Positions 40,226 to 48,930 are shown, counted from the stretch's first letter. The stretch: 64,000 nucleotides of DNA from DSBG01 sp049975365 (GCA_049975365.1 JBNGDS010000005.1:12996-76995); one strand, 5' to 3'. Program-made: numbers and translations. Notes: generated by a model not told the origin, from the sequence alone.

Positions 40226-42133
40226 TCATGACAGATGTATCACCCTCACCCTGGTTTCGATCATGCCGATCTGTCCATCCCGATAGCGGATCTTCCCCCT
40301 CACATTCACTTCGTCCTCCCCGGTGTACATGGCTTCAATCAGCTGGATATAGAGCCCGTACACAAAACGGCGTCGTACTTTTCCGGTTCTGGTGAGTTCT
40401 TCGTCATCTGCATCAAGCAGCTTGTACAGGAGGATGAATTTCCTGATCCGCATGACCTCAGGGAGCTGATCATTCACCTTGATCACTTCGCCGAGGATCA
40501 GGTCCTCCACTTCCGGCCTCTGGGAGAGATCCGTGTAGGTGGTATATGGGATCATGCGATCTTCCGCCCAGTTGCCCACGTTTCCCATGTCGATATTGAT
40601 GAGTGCAGTCAGGAATGGTCGTCCTTCACCGAAGATGACCGCTTCCTTGATGAACAGAGAGAATTTGAGACGGGTTTCGATGAAGTCGGGAGAGAAGGCA
40701 TTCCCTTCCTTATCCCGTATGATATCCTGTTTCCTCCCGATGATGACAAGATGACCGTCATCATCGAAGTACCCGGCATCTCCCGTGAGCAGCCAGCCGT
40801 TTTCATAGGCAGCTTCCGTGGCCTCGAAATCGTTGTGGTACCCGGTGAAGACGATGTCACTGGATACAAGGACCTCCTGTTCCGGGGAGATCTTCACGTC
40901 AATCCCCGGAAGTGCTTTCCCGACTGTCTCCGGCTTTACGTCTCCATTCTCCTGAATCTGGAAGACACCGCAGGTCTCTGTCATGCCGTAGCACTGTTTG
41001 AGGTTCAGGCCAACCGCCCTGAAGAATCTGATGACATCAGGGCTTATGGGGTGACCTCCCGTGTAGGCGCTTTTGAACTGGGAGCACCCCACACGATCGA
41101 GCAGTGGCCGAAACACCAGCTGTGATGCGAGCATATTGAGCGTTTTAAAGAAAAGCGGAATGGATTCCTTTCTTGAGATGCGTTCTTCGCAGGCCCTGCC
41201 GACCTTTTCCGCCAGGGAAAAGAGGGTCTTCTTGATGAAGCCTGCGTCGTCTATTTTCACGCGGATCGACGAAGCGAGATCCTCCCAGAATCTGGAGGAG
41301 GTGATGATGGTGTTAGGGCCGATTTCCCGGAAATCTCCGGAGATCGTTTCTCCGGTCTCGGGAAAGTTCATGGTGAGGCCCCCCAGGAGCGAAACGCCTG
41401 CCCCCCACATCTGATCCACGATCCACGCGGGGGGACTCATCGATAGCCAATTTGAGCCGATGGAAAGAGACTCCGCGTCGATCCATTTACAGGCCATTGA
41501 CGAGAAGTTCCGGTGTGTAAGCATTGCGAGCTTGGAGATTCCGGTCGTGCCGGACGTCAAGATCATGAGGGCGACATCGTCAATCCTTCCCAGGGCGAGT
41601 TCCTGCTCGAAGAGATCCGGCCTCTTCGTGTCCAGGGTTTTCCCGAGCTCGAGGAGATCCCTGAAGCTGATCAGCCAGTCATTGTCCGCATAGGACCTCA
41701 TGCCTGTGGGATCAACGTACACGACTTTGCTGACAGTGTTCAGCCGGTGCTTTTCCTCGATGAGTTTGTCCACCTGCTCCTGATCCTGCACGATGACAAT
41801 GCGGGCCTGGATTCGGTTCAAGGCAGTGCTGAGCTCGGTAGAGACCGCCGAGGTGAAAAGGCACAGGGTCACCGAACCTATGCACTGAGCTCCCAACTGG
41901 CTGAACAGCCACTCAGGGTGATTGTCCATGACAATTCCTGTGTTGTCCCCGCGGTTCACCCCAAGAGACTGGAGGCCGAGTGCCGTGTATTTTACATAGG
42001 AGAGATACTCCTCCCAGGAATAGGTCTGCCAGATGCCGTATGCCTTTTCCCTGAGGGCAGTCTCATGCCGTCCCAGGTAGTTTGCCTGACTGGTGAGTAT
42101 CTGGGGAAGGGTGGATTGCAGATACGAATCCAT
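40226..42133 (-). CDS. AMP-dependent acyl-CoA synthetase (long-chain ligase-like)
   Basis: About 635 residues. The AMP-binding motif LMILTSGTTGISKLAMLTHRN, QCYGMTETCGVFQ and the hinge WLLTGDAGYFDDDGHLVIIGRKQD are intact, so it should adenylate a carboxylic acid and form its CoA thioester. This large ligase type, with ALREKAYGIWQTYSWEEY near the N-terminus, is regularly embedded in liv-type transporter operons of Desulfobacterota and related anaerobes. The start is uncertain (ATG 42133 or 42175; the frame is open to 42346). Insertion between livG and livH suggests that the imported substrate is, or becomes, a carboxylic acid. Confidence 0.87.
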   Translation of the reverse strand: MDSYLQSTLPQILTSQANYLGRHETALREKAYGIWQTYSWEEYLSYVKYTALGLQSLGVNRGDNTGIVMDNHPEWLFSQLGAQCIGSVTLCLFTSAVSTELSTALNRIQARIVIVQDQEQVDKLIEEKHRLNTVSKVVYVDPTGMRSYADNDWLISFRDLLELGKTLDTKRPDLFEQELALGRIDDVALMILTSGTTGISKLAMLTHRNFSSMACKWIDAESLSIGSNWLSMSPPAWIVDQMWGAGVSLLGGLTMNFPETGETISGDFREIGPNTIITSSRFWEDLASSIRVKIDDAGFIKKTLFSLAEKVGRACEERISRKESIPLFFKTLNMLASQLVFRPLLDRVGCSQFKSAYTGGHPISPDVIRFFRAVGLNLKQCYGMTETCGVFQIQENGDVKPETVGKALPGIDVKISPEQEVLVSSDIVFTGYHNDFEATEAAYENGWLLTGDAGYFDDDGHLVIIGRKQDIIRDKEGNAFSPDFIETRLKFSLFIKEAVIFGEGRPFLTALINIDMGNVGNWAEDRMIPYTTYTDLSQRPEVEDLILGEVIKVNDQLPEVMRIRKFILLYKLLDADDEELTRTGKVRRRFVYGLYIQLIEAMYTGEDEVNVRGKIRYRDGQIGMIETRVRVIHLS

Positions 42134-42338
42134 GATGTCCCGTGGTATACGTCTGTGAGGGGATGTGTTGTTCATTGGCGGTGTCCGAAGAAGGGTATCC
42201 CGTGTGCGACACATCTCCCACCAGCGAGGGACGAGGAAGGCTTGAATTGAACGGGGACAGCAGTGTTCAGAGGAATGCATGCGGGAAATCCCCGGGATAC
42301 CCCCTGCACAGATGCACATTCCATGGTGGAGTAACTCG

Positions 42339-43181
42339 TCATACACTGGCCTCTATGCCCACATCGGCTGTCTCGCCGAGGTACGCTTTGATCACATCCG
42401 GGTGATCCTGGATTTCTTCCGGAAGACCTTCTGCCAGTTTCTCTCCGAAATTCAATACAACGATCCTCTCGGAAATGCTCATAACGATAGACATGTCGTG
42501 CTCTACCAAGATCATGGTCTGGCCCCAACCGCCGTGGAGTTCCATGAGGAATCTGACCATATCCTCCTTTTCTTCAAGAGTCATCCCGGCAAACGGCTCG
42601 TCGAGGACCAGCAGACTGGGCTCCAGGGCAAGCGCCCTACCCAGTTCAACGCGTTTCCTCATGCCATAGGGGAGAGATCCAACCAGCTCCTTTCTGACGG
42701 ATTGGATCTCGAGGAAATCTATGATCTCCTCGAGGATCTCACGGTGGCGTATTTCCTCCTTTCGTACAGACGGCAGGAAGAGCCCTGCACCGGGAAGGGT
42801 ATACCTGCAGTGGATGTGACGGGCCAGCTGCATGTTCTGGAGCACAGTCATCCCGGGGAAGAGCTCGATGTTTTGAAAGGTCCGACCAATCCCAAGCCGG
42901 GTAAGCTTGTGGGGATGGAGAGTCGAGATTGGAACCCCGTTAAAGGTGATTTCCCCCCCACTGGCACGATAGAATCCGGTGATACAGTTGAGCAGACTTG
43001 TCTTCCCTGCACCGTTCGGGCCGATCAAGGCGAACAACTCGCCGGTGTGGACCTGGAGATCGATGTCACTCAGGGCCTGTATCCCCCCAAAGGAGAGATA
43101 CAGGCCGCTGATGACGAGCTCTGCCGTCTTTTTCCCGGCCTCACCGGTAAATATTCTCGGTTGCCCCCTGAATGCCCTCAC
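42339..43181 (-). CDS. livG: Branched-chain-type ABC transporter ATP-binding protein (LivG)
   Basis: 280 residues. Walker A LIGPNGAGKTSLLNC, GIGRTFQNIELFPGMTVLQN, the LPYGMRKRVELGRALA signature region and Walker B LLVLDEPFAGMT are all present. The GTG start has GGGAG eight bases upstream. It is separated from the next gene, the CoA ligase, by ~200 nt in which no separate gene is evident; the ligase N-terminus may extend into it. Confidence 0.92.
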   Translation of the reverse strand: MRAFRGQPRIFTGEAGKKTAELVISGLYLSFGGIQALSDIDLQVHTGELFALIGPNGAGKTSLLNCITGFYRASGGEITFNGVPISTLHPHKLTRLGIGRTFQNIELFPGMTVLQNMQLARHIHCRYTLPGAGLFLPSVRKEEIRHREILEEIIDFLEIQSVRKELVGSLPYGMRKRVELGRALALEPSLLVLDEPFAGMTLEEKEDMVRFLMELHGGWGQTMILVEHDMSIVMSISERIVVLNFGEKLAEGLPEEIQDHPDVIKAYLGETADVGIEASV

Positions 43182-43195
43182 AGAGAAATCTCCCG

Positions 43196-44404
43196 TTACT
43201 TCACCAGCTCGATCGTGTCTTTGCCGGGGACAAAGAAGTTGGTCAGCGGAGTGAAACTTCCATCTTCGTGAATCTGCACGATCCGAGCCGTGAAGGATGC
43301 ACCGTGATCTTCCGGGGTATAGGTGACAGGGGGGACAATTCCTCCGAAATCCTCTCCGGTGAAGGTTTCGAGGGCCTTATTGACAGTCTCGGGCGTAATC
43401 TCACCGAATTTCTCCTGCGCCCTCAGGAACGCACGCTCCATGATCATGCCGACAACCACCCCCTCCCAGTAAGCGGCATCGAAGGACTCGACTGTCTTGT
43501 ATCTCTGCCACAGCTCTTTCAGGACCTGGATGCCGGGGGTGTCGTCAGAGGGGAGCCCTCCCGGGAACTGCATCTTCACCCGATCACGGAGGAGGTCTTT
43601 CCCCATCTTGAAGAAGTCGGGATCAGTGGAGGTCCAGGTGCCCATGAACACTGGATCGTAGCCGATACGATCGGCGCTTTTCAGTGCACTGATGATTGCT
43701 GCGGGAAGCATCTGCATGAAGACGTACTCAGCCCCACTCGCCTTGAGACGGAGCATCTCGGTCGTGAGATCTACGGTCTGGGGAGGGAATTCCTCGACAG
43801 CGACGATTTCAATGTTTTTCTGCTTCGCATACTCCATACTGGGCTTGTGGATGGATCGGCCGTAGGCATTGTTCCAGGTGAGCAGCCCCACCTTTGGAGG
43901 CGTGCCACCGGTATGGATTGCCGAGATGTACTCCAGAACTGCAGAACAGTCGAGCTTGTAGCTGCCGAACGGGAGGTACATGTAGTCGATGGGTGGTTCC
44001 AGGATCTCCCACCCCGTGGAATAGTTGATGGTGGGGATCTTGTACTTCTGAATCAGGGGTTTAACTGCGATACCCGCCCCTGTGCTCCAGGTGGCGATCA
44101 TGTCAACCTTGTCCTGAACAGCGAATTTTTTCACTGCAGCAACCGCCTCGGGTATCTTGTACCCGGTATCTACAAGGATCAGATCCAGGGTTTGGCCATT
44201 GACCCCTCCCTTGACCTCATTCACGTACCTGAAGTAGTCCTGGTGTCCCTTTGCATGGAACTGACCCCACGTGGATGCAGGACCAGTCAGGTTGATAGCT
44301 GCCCCAACCTTGATGCTCTCTGCATGGACAGTCACTGATATCAGCAAGCAGAGCATCACCGCCAGTAGCCCGATAGATACATCCTGTCTCACACACCTGC
44401 TCAT
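43196..44404 (-). CDS. livK: ABC transporter substrate-binding protein (LivK-type, Peripla_BP_6)
   Basis: 402 residues. A signal peptide (basic start, hydrophobic core IGLLAVMLCLLISVTVHA, cleavage near AES) directs export to the periplasm. The mature protein starts IKVGAAINLTGPASTWGQ and shows the two-lobe amino-acid-binding fold, as in LivK relatives. The ATG follows AGGAGGGGAAAG. It is the first structural gene after the Phe-rich leader and attenuator, which hints that phenylalanine or a derived aromatic acid could be the ligand. That ligand is inferred from regulation, not from binding residues. Confidence 0.9.
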   Translation of the reverse strand: MSRCVRQDVSIGLLAVMLCLLISVTVHAESIKVGAAINLTGPASTWGQFHAKGHQDYFRYVNEVKGGVNGQTLDLILVDTGYKIPEAVAAVKKFAVQDKVDMIATWSTGAGIAVKPLIQKYKIPTINYSTGWEILEPPIDYMYLPFGSYKLDCSAVLEYISAIHTGGTPPKVGLLTWNNAYGRSIHKPSMEYAKQKNIEIVAVEEFPPQTVDLTTEMLRLKASGAEYVFMQMLPAAIISALKSADRIGYDPVFMGTWTSTDPDFFKMGKDLLRDRVKMQFPGGLPSDDTPGIQVLKELWQRYKTVESFDAAYWEGVVVGMIMERAFLRAQEKFGEITPETVNKALETFTGEDFGGIVPPVTYTPEDHGASFTARIVQIHEDGSFTPLTNFFVPGKDTIELVK

Positions 44405-44472
44405 CTTTCCCCTCCTGTAACGCGTTTTTTCACTGCTTCCCATGTTCTTCTCCCTTCCGATGCAACGTGCAT

Positions 44473-44553
44473 AAAAAAAAAGCCGTAGGTAGACGCCATC
44501 GGTCTACCTACGGCTTTTTCTCTCGAATTAGATCTCAGCCCGGCAGGTAGACC
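44473..44553 (-). promoter_or_regulatory. Transcription attenuator upstream of the livK operon
   Basis: Minus strand, 5' to 3': segment 1 GGTCTACCT (44553-44545); segment 2 AGGTAGACC (44509-44501), part of the left arm of a 14-bp perfect stem AGCCGTAGGTAGAC/GTCTACCTACGGCT (44515-44481, loop 7 nt); then nine Ts (44481-44473). Segments 1 and 2 are perfectly complementary over 9 nt, so an antiterminator and the terminator exclude each other. Segment 1 begins in the stop codon of the Phe-rich leader: a ribosome that finishes translation covers it (termination), one stalled on Phe codons leaves it free (readthrough). Confidence 0.82.
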
Positions 44554-44621
44554 TATTCGAAAAAGAAAAAGCTAAAGAAACCCTGTACGGGTGTATCTAC
44601 ATTCTTTTCTGCCATAGACAT
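44553..44621 (-). CDS. Phe-rich leader peptide
   Basis: A 22-codon frame beginning ATG TCT ATG, with AAGGG just upstream, whose last residues are GFFSFFFFE before TAG. Six of seven consecutive codons specify Phe, using both TTT and TTC. E. coli pheL has the same character. The stop codon overlaps segment 1 of the attenuator and livK starts ~150 nt downstream. Translation would sense charged tRNA-Phe. The second ATG (44615) may be the true start. Confidence 0.8.
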   Translation of the reverse strand: MSMAEKNVDTPVQGFFSFFFFE

Positions 44622-44796
44622 GATCCCTTAAAGAATTCAGTACGAGAAGTCAAGTGAAATCTAGACCACAGATATTCTCCTGGTACTGGTGCACGGGCTG
44701 AGAACTGAGGGCTCCTCGTGGAGCAGACGCATCCATATGGTCTTTATGTAGAATCAAATGTGATTCCGCACATGTTTGCCGTGGCCTCTTGATCTG

Positions 44797-45714
44797 TCAG
44801 ATGACGGACGGGACAGACCGGTAGTGAGCCTCCCGCTTGTGAGAAGACAGAGCGAGGAACGAGTTGATCACCTGAAGCATAGTCTCCCTCTCCGTTCCCA
44901 GACGCCCTGCCACCTGCAGGTAATTGTTGGCGTGATCGCAGGTAAAGTATGTCCTGTCCGCTCTCAGGAGCGAGAGGAGATCTCTCAGTTCGATGACGGT
45001 TCCCTCTGGAGTCTGCTCGGTGAATTCCCCTGCGTGGACCTTTTCCATGAGGCGGGAGGCAGGGTGAATCCAGAGTCTCCTGACTCGAACAAAGTGCGGG
45101 GCCACCAGATTGATGACCTGTGCAGAGCCTTCCACATGGTCCTTCCACATCTCCTGTCCACCGAGGCCTAAAAGGAAGTAGTAGCTCAGTTCGAGACCGG
45201 ATTCCATGGTCTTCTGCCCCGCTTCAATGAGTTGTGTTGAGCGTGTTCCTTTCTTGTGGAACCGCAGGACCATGTCGGAACCGCTCTCCATCCCGACGTG
45301 AACCCTGTCAAGCCCGGAGGAGTGAATATCTATGAGTTCCTGAGGAGATTTCTTCCACAGGCTGGACGCCCTACCATAGGAGGTCACCCGTTTGAGGGAG
45401 GGAAATGTTTTTCGCAGATGGGTCAGAACCGTGACCAAAAACTCTGTGGAGAGATCGAATGGATTTGCATCACCCAGAAACGCAGTGGTGAACACATCGC
45501 CGTACATGTCCCTGAATGCATCGATATCCGCGATCACATCGCCGAGTGCACGCTCGGAATGCTGGACCCCGAAGAGGTCGTAGATGCCGCAGAAGAGGCA
45601 GCGGTTCCAGTTGCACCCCCGTACGGTGCGAATCAGAAGACTGCCTGCCTCACTCGGTGGACGAATGACCAGCTGTTCAGGAATATGCATTGTCTTGTTA
45701 TAGGGTGCAGACAT
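44797..45714 (-). CDS. Radical SAM protein with CX4CX2C cluster motif
   Basis: About 305 residues. IRPPSEAGSLLIRTVRGC leads into CNWNRCLFC, a CX4CX2C spacing rather than the common CX3CX2C. DANPFDLSTEFL, VTSYGRASSL, RVHVGMESGSD and LLGLGGQEMW are further radical SAM barrel segments. The gene at 48052 has the same layout, so the two are paralogues. The reaction is unknown. Starts at ATG 45714 or TTG 45729 are possible; neither has a strong ribosome-binding site. The ~175-nt gap to the Phe leader contains no other gene. Confidence 0.87.
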   Translation of the reverse strand: MSAPYNKTMHIPEQLVIRPPSEAGSLLIRTVRGCNWNRCLFCGIYDLFGVQHSERALGDVIADIDAFRDMYGDVFTTAFLGDANPFDLSTEFLVTVLTHLRKTFPSLKRVTSYGRASSLWKKSPQELIDIHSSGLDRVHVGMESGSDMVLRFHKKGTRSTQLIEAGQKTMESGLELSYYFLLGLGGQEMWKDHVEGSAQVINLVAPHFVRVRRLWIHPASRLMEKVHAGEFTEQTPEGTVIELRDLLSLLRADRTYFTCDHANNYLQVAGRLGTERETMLQVINSFLALSSHKREAHYRSVPSVI

Positions 45715-45726
45715 TTTTTGGTCAAG

Positions 45727-45751
45727 CAATGATCCGGGAGCGGATCAATTG
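45727..45751. repeat. Inverted repeat upstream of the 45714 radical SAM gene
   Basis: CAATGATCCG-GGAG-CGGATCAATTG: a 7-bp perfect inner repeat (TGATCCG/CGGATCA) extended by CAA/TTG with one bulged base. It lies 13 bp upstream of the ATG in the divergent gap toward trmO, as expected for an operator, but an RNA hairpin is equally possible. Confidence 0.35.
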
Positions 45752-45879
45752 AGCAGATACGTGCCTTGGAAAAGGCCTGGTCAGTGGCATCGAAGTGAAA
45801 ATAAGAGGAGACACACCTGCATGAAGCTGAAGTTCCCTGAAAAGGCCGGTACGATCATTTTGTTCACATATGATGGAAG

Positions 45880-46290
45880 ATGGTGTACAGGAAATACGTG
45901 AAGATCTGCTACGAGCCCATCGGCATTCTGCACACAGGACTCACGGGGCTCGCCGATGCCCCAAAGTTCTACACGGAGTCACACTACTCCGGGGTTATCG
46001 AGGTCTATCCAGCATTCGAGCAGGGCCTTACAGGTCTTGGTTCCCGTGATCAGATCGTCGTGCTCTTCCACTTTCACCTCTCACAGGGCTATGAACTCCT
46101 GCAGCGACGCAGGGGAGCGGGAGAGATCACGGGGGTATTCAATCTCTGTTCCCCGATGCGCCCCAATCCCATCGGCATGTCCATTCTGAAGCTTGTTTCC
46201 ATTCAGGGATGCAAGGTATTCGTTGAAGGAGTGGACATGGTGGATGGAACCCCGATCCTGGATATCAAACCGTACACCCCGTTCCAATGA
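45880..46290 (+). CDS. trmO: TrmO/TsaA family tRNA (t6A37) methyltransferase
   Basis: 136 residues forming the TsaA (TrmO) beta-barrel: ICYEPIGILHTGL at the N-terminus, GVIEVYPAFEQGLTGL, VLFHFHLS, and the signature CSPMRPNPIGMSILKLV. TrmO methylates N6-threonylcarbamoyl-A37 in some tRNAs using SAM. The protein lacks the C-terminal domain of the E. coli enzyme, as in many short relatives that may have other roles. A small upstream frame (45821-45901, AGAGGAG ten bases before its ATG) overlaps the start and might affect its translation. Confidence 0.87.
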   Translation: MVYRKYVKICYEPIGILHTGLTGLADAPKFYTESHYSGVIEVYPAFEQGLTGLGSRDQIVVLFHFHLSQGYELLQRRRGAGEITGVFNLCSPMRPNPIGMSILKLVSIQGCKVFVEGVDMVDGTPILDIKPYTPFQ

Positions 46291-46388
46291 GCTCTTTCCA
46301 CGCCGTGCCATGGTGCAGTGCTCGAATATGGATTGAATTTTTCAGCCTGATGTGGTTTTAAGCTTGTGATGATTCCTGGCAGCTGGGG

Positions 46389-48041
46389 GTGTACTTGATC
46401 TATACGATGCTACTCGCTACGCTCGGCGGCCTGGGGCTGTTCCTCTTCGGCATGCATATCATGTCCGATTCTCTCCAAAAGATTGCGGGCCTCAGGTTGC
46501 GGAGAATCCTAGAAAAACTCACGACGAACCGTATTGTTGCAGTGCTTGCGGGGGCGGCCATTACATCCATTATTCAGAGCTCCTCTGCCACGACGGTCAT
46601 GTCCGTAGGTCTCGTCAACGCCGGGCTGATGACCTTGAAGCAGGCAATCGGTGTCGTGATCGGTGCGAACATCGGCACGACGATCACGGCACAGATCATT
46701 GCCTTCAAGCTCACCGATATTGCACTGCCCCTCATCGGAGTGGGCATGTTCATGAAACTCCTGAGCAAGCGGGAAAAGGTGAAATACTGGGGGGATTTCT
46801 TCCTCGGTTTCGGGCTGCTTTTCTATGGCCTGCTGGTCATGAAGGAGGGTGTACAACCGCTCCAGGCAGCTCCCTGGGTGAGTGATTTCTTTATCCATTT
46901 TTCCAAGAATCCTCTGTGGGGAGTTCTCGTGGGCACGCTTATCACGATGCTTTTCCAGAGCAGTTCTGCCACCGTGGGGCTCGTAATCGCCCTTGCCTCC
47001 AGCGGAGTCCTCGAGTTTACGGGAGCAGCCGCTCTCGTGCTGGGGGATAACATCGGGACAACGATCACGGCCCAGCTCTCCTCCATCGGCACCAATGTTC
47101 CCGCAAAGCGGGTGGCCAGGTCGCACCTGCTCTTCAACCTCTTCGGCGTCTGCATCATTCTGCTCATATTCCCGGCCTATGTCCGGTTTGTTGATTTCAT
47201 CACGCCGGGTGATCCCATGCAGGTGATCAACGGCAATCTTCCCTACAGCGCTCGTCATATTGCGAACTTTCACACCCTGTTCAATGTCACGAACAGTTTC
47301 ATCTTTATTCCGCTCATGGGCGTGCTCGCCAGGCTGTCGACATATCTTGCCCCCGGAGAGATCATCTCGAGGGTCTTCCGCCTGGAATCGCTCGACGAAC
47401 GGATATTCGAAACCCCATCCATCGCCCTCGACGAGGCTCGACAGGAAATCGAGTATATGGGAAAAGAAGTTTTTTCCATGCTGGAAATTACGGAAAAGCC
47501 CCTGATCGAGAACACCGGAACAGACAAGATCCTCTCAGAAGTCATGGAAAAGGAGGACCTGGTAGATGCCCTCCAGAAGGAGATCAATACCTACCTCACC
47601 GAGCTTTCGAGACAGTACATCACCGAAGACCAGTCCAAAGAAATCTTTTCCATGATGCACATGGTCAGCAATCTCGAGAGGATCGCTGATCACTGCGAGA
47701 GCATTGCCAAGCTCTGCAAGAAGAGAAACGAATTCGGGATCGTGTTCTCTGAAGACGGGAACAAGGACATGTACCAGATCTACCACCATACCCTTGAGTA
47801 CCTCAGGACTATCATGAAGGCCCTCAAGAAATCCCCAGAAAACCTCATGGATCTTGTCAGGAGCTTCGAGCCCAAGCTCAATACCATGCGGTGGGAGATG
47901 CGGGTGAACCACATGGAGCGCCTCAAAACTTCGGTGTGCAATGCAGACGCCGGTCTGGTATATGTCGATATGCTCACCAGCTTTGAAAAGATAGGAGATC
48001 ACGCATACAACATCGCGGAATCCCTGTCGGGGATAAAGTAA
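46389..48041 (+). CDS. Na+/phosphate cotransporter family protein (NptA-type with PhoU-like tail)
   Basis: About 550 residues. Two inverted repeats of the family are visible: GLFLFGMHIMSDSLQKIAG..IIQSSSATTVMSVGLVNAG and FQSSSATVGLVIALASSGVL, each with the QSSSAT motif, in a membrane domain of ~8 helices. The last ~200 residues (ITEDQSKEIFSMMHMVSNLERIADHCESIAKL) form a PhoU-like helical domain. It probably imports phosphate with Na+, with PhoU-like feedback. GTG 46389, TTG 46395 and ATG 46407 are possible starts. A radical SAM gene follows ten bases later. Confidence 0.9.
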   Translation: MYLIYTMLLATLGGLGLFLFGMHIMSDSLQKIAGLRLRRILEKLTTNRIVAVLAGAAITSIIQSSSATTVMSVGLVNAGLMTLKQAIGVVIGANIGTTITAQIIAFKLTDIALPLIGVGMFMKLLSKREKVKYWGDFFLGFGLLFYGLLVMKEGVQPLQAAPWVSDFFIHFSKNPLWGVLVGTLITMLFQSSSATVGLVIALASSGVLEFTGAAALVLGDNIGTTITAQLSSIGTNVPAKRVARSHLLFNLFGVCIILLIFPAYVRFVDFITPGDPMQVINGNLPYSARHIANFHTLFNVTNSFIFIPLMGVLARLSTYLAPGEIISRVFRLESLDERIFETPSIALDEARQEIEYMGKEVFSMLEITEKPLIENTGTDKILSEVMEKEDLVDALQKEINTYLTELSRQYITEDQSKEIFSMMHMVSNLERIADHCESIAKLCKKRNEFGIVFSEDGNKDMYQIYHHTLEYLRTIMKALKKSPENLMDLVRSFEPKLNTMRWEMRVNHMERLKTSVCNADAGLVYVDMLTSFEKIGDHAYNIAESLSGIK

Positions 48042-48051
48042 GGAGAATCCT

Positions 48052-48930
48052 ATGCAGTACGACATGCCATTGTTCAGGCCCCCTTCGGAAGCGCGGTCAC
48101 TCATCTTCCAGGTCACACTGGGCTGTTCCTGGAACAAGTGCCTGTTCTGTGCCATGTACAAGACGAAACAGTACGTTGTCAGGCCATGGGAGGAAGTCGA
48201 GAAGGATATTATCGAGATGTCATGGCTCTATCCCGGCACCAGGAAGGTCTTCCTCGCCGACGGAGATCCACTGAATGCCCCTACAGACTTTCTCATCAAG
48301 GTGCTCGACCTCCTGAACGAACGGTTTCCCTCCCTTGAGCGGGTGAGCACCTATGCCGGGCCCACGAACCTCAAGGAAAAGAGCCTTGAAGAACTCAAGG
48401 AGTTGAGAAAACGGAAACTTGACGTTGTTTACCTCGGAATCGAGACCGGAAACGACGCCCTGCTCAAGAAGATCAAAAAAGGAGCGACGTCCTCGCACAT
48501 CATCGAGGGATCAAGAAAAGCCATTGATGCGGGCCTTCGCATGTCCACGTTCATCATTCTGGGTCTGGGGGGTGTTGACGGGAGCTATGAGCACGCGAAG
48601 GATTCTGCCCGGGTGGCGAACGCCATAGATCCTCACTTCCTGGCAACGCTCACCCTCATGCTCGGTCCCTACGAGGATATCTATGAGAAAAAGATCATGG
48701 GCGGTGGCTTCAAGCTTATCGACATGAGGCAGAGCCTTCAGGAACTGAGGTGGTTTGTTGAAGACCTCGAACTGACTGGCTGCAAATTCGGATCAGAGCA
48801 TGCATCGAACTACCTGCCGATCAGCGGGTATCTTCCTGGCGACAAGGAAGAGATCCTCAGGCTCATAGATCAGGCCCTTGCCCAACAGGATTCGGATCTG
48901 CTGAGGCCCGAGTGGGCACGGGGACTCTGA
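48052..48930 (+). CDS. Radical SAM protein with CX4CX2C cluster motif (paralogue of the 44797 gene)
   Basis: 292 residues. FRPPSEARSLIFQVTLGC is followed by CSWNKCLFCAMYK (CX4CX2C), then VFLADGDPLNAPTDFLIKV, RVSTYAGPTNL, VYLGIETGNDALL and IILGLGGVDGS. Layout and motifs match the gene at 44797, although that one reads in the opposite direction, with trmO and a phosphate transporter between. It belongs to a group of small radical SAM proteins of unknown reaction common in anaerobes. AAGGAG precedes the ATG, ten bases after the transporter stop. Confidence 0.88.
   Translation: MQYDMPLFRPPSEARSLIFQVTLGCSWNKCLFCAMYKTKQYVVRPWEEVEKDIIEMSWLYPGTRKVFLADGDPLNAPTDFLIKVLDLLNERFPSLERVSTYAGPTNLKEKSLEELKELRKRKLDVVYLGIETGNDALLKKIKKGATSSHIIEGSRKAIDAGLRMSTFIILGLGGVDGSYEHAKDSARVANAIDPHFLATLTLMLGPYEDIYEKKIMGGGFKLIDMRQSLQELRWFVEDLELTGCKFGSEHASNYLPISGYLPGDKEEILRLIDQALAQQDSDLLRPEWARGL

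Noticed and set aside
40235..41125. Long plus-strand frame opposite the AMP-forming ligase
   Set aside because: Shadow of a well-supported gene; no recognisable domain or ribosome-binding site.
44481..44515. Reading the 44.5-kb hairpin simply as a terminator for the upstream radical SAM gene
   Set aside because: That gene and livK are both on the minus strand with livK downstream; the hairpin lies in the livK leader after a Phe-rich frame, with a competing segment, so attenuation fits better. Some termination of upstream transcription is still possible.
46509..47273. Long minus-strand frame inside the Na/Pi cotransporter gene (and similar antisense frames across the window)
   Set aside because: Composition is typical of antisense shadow frames (His/Arg/Gly-rich, no domains) and the plus strand encodes a clear protein.
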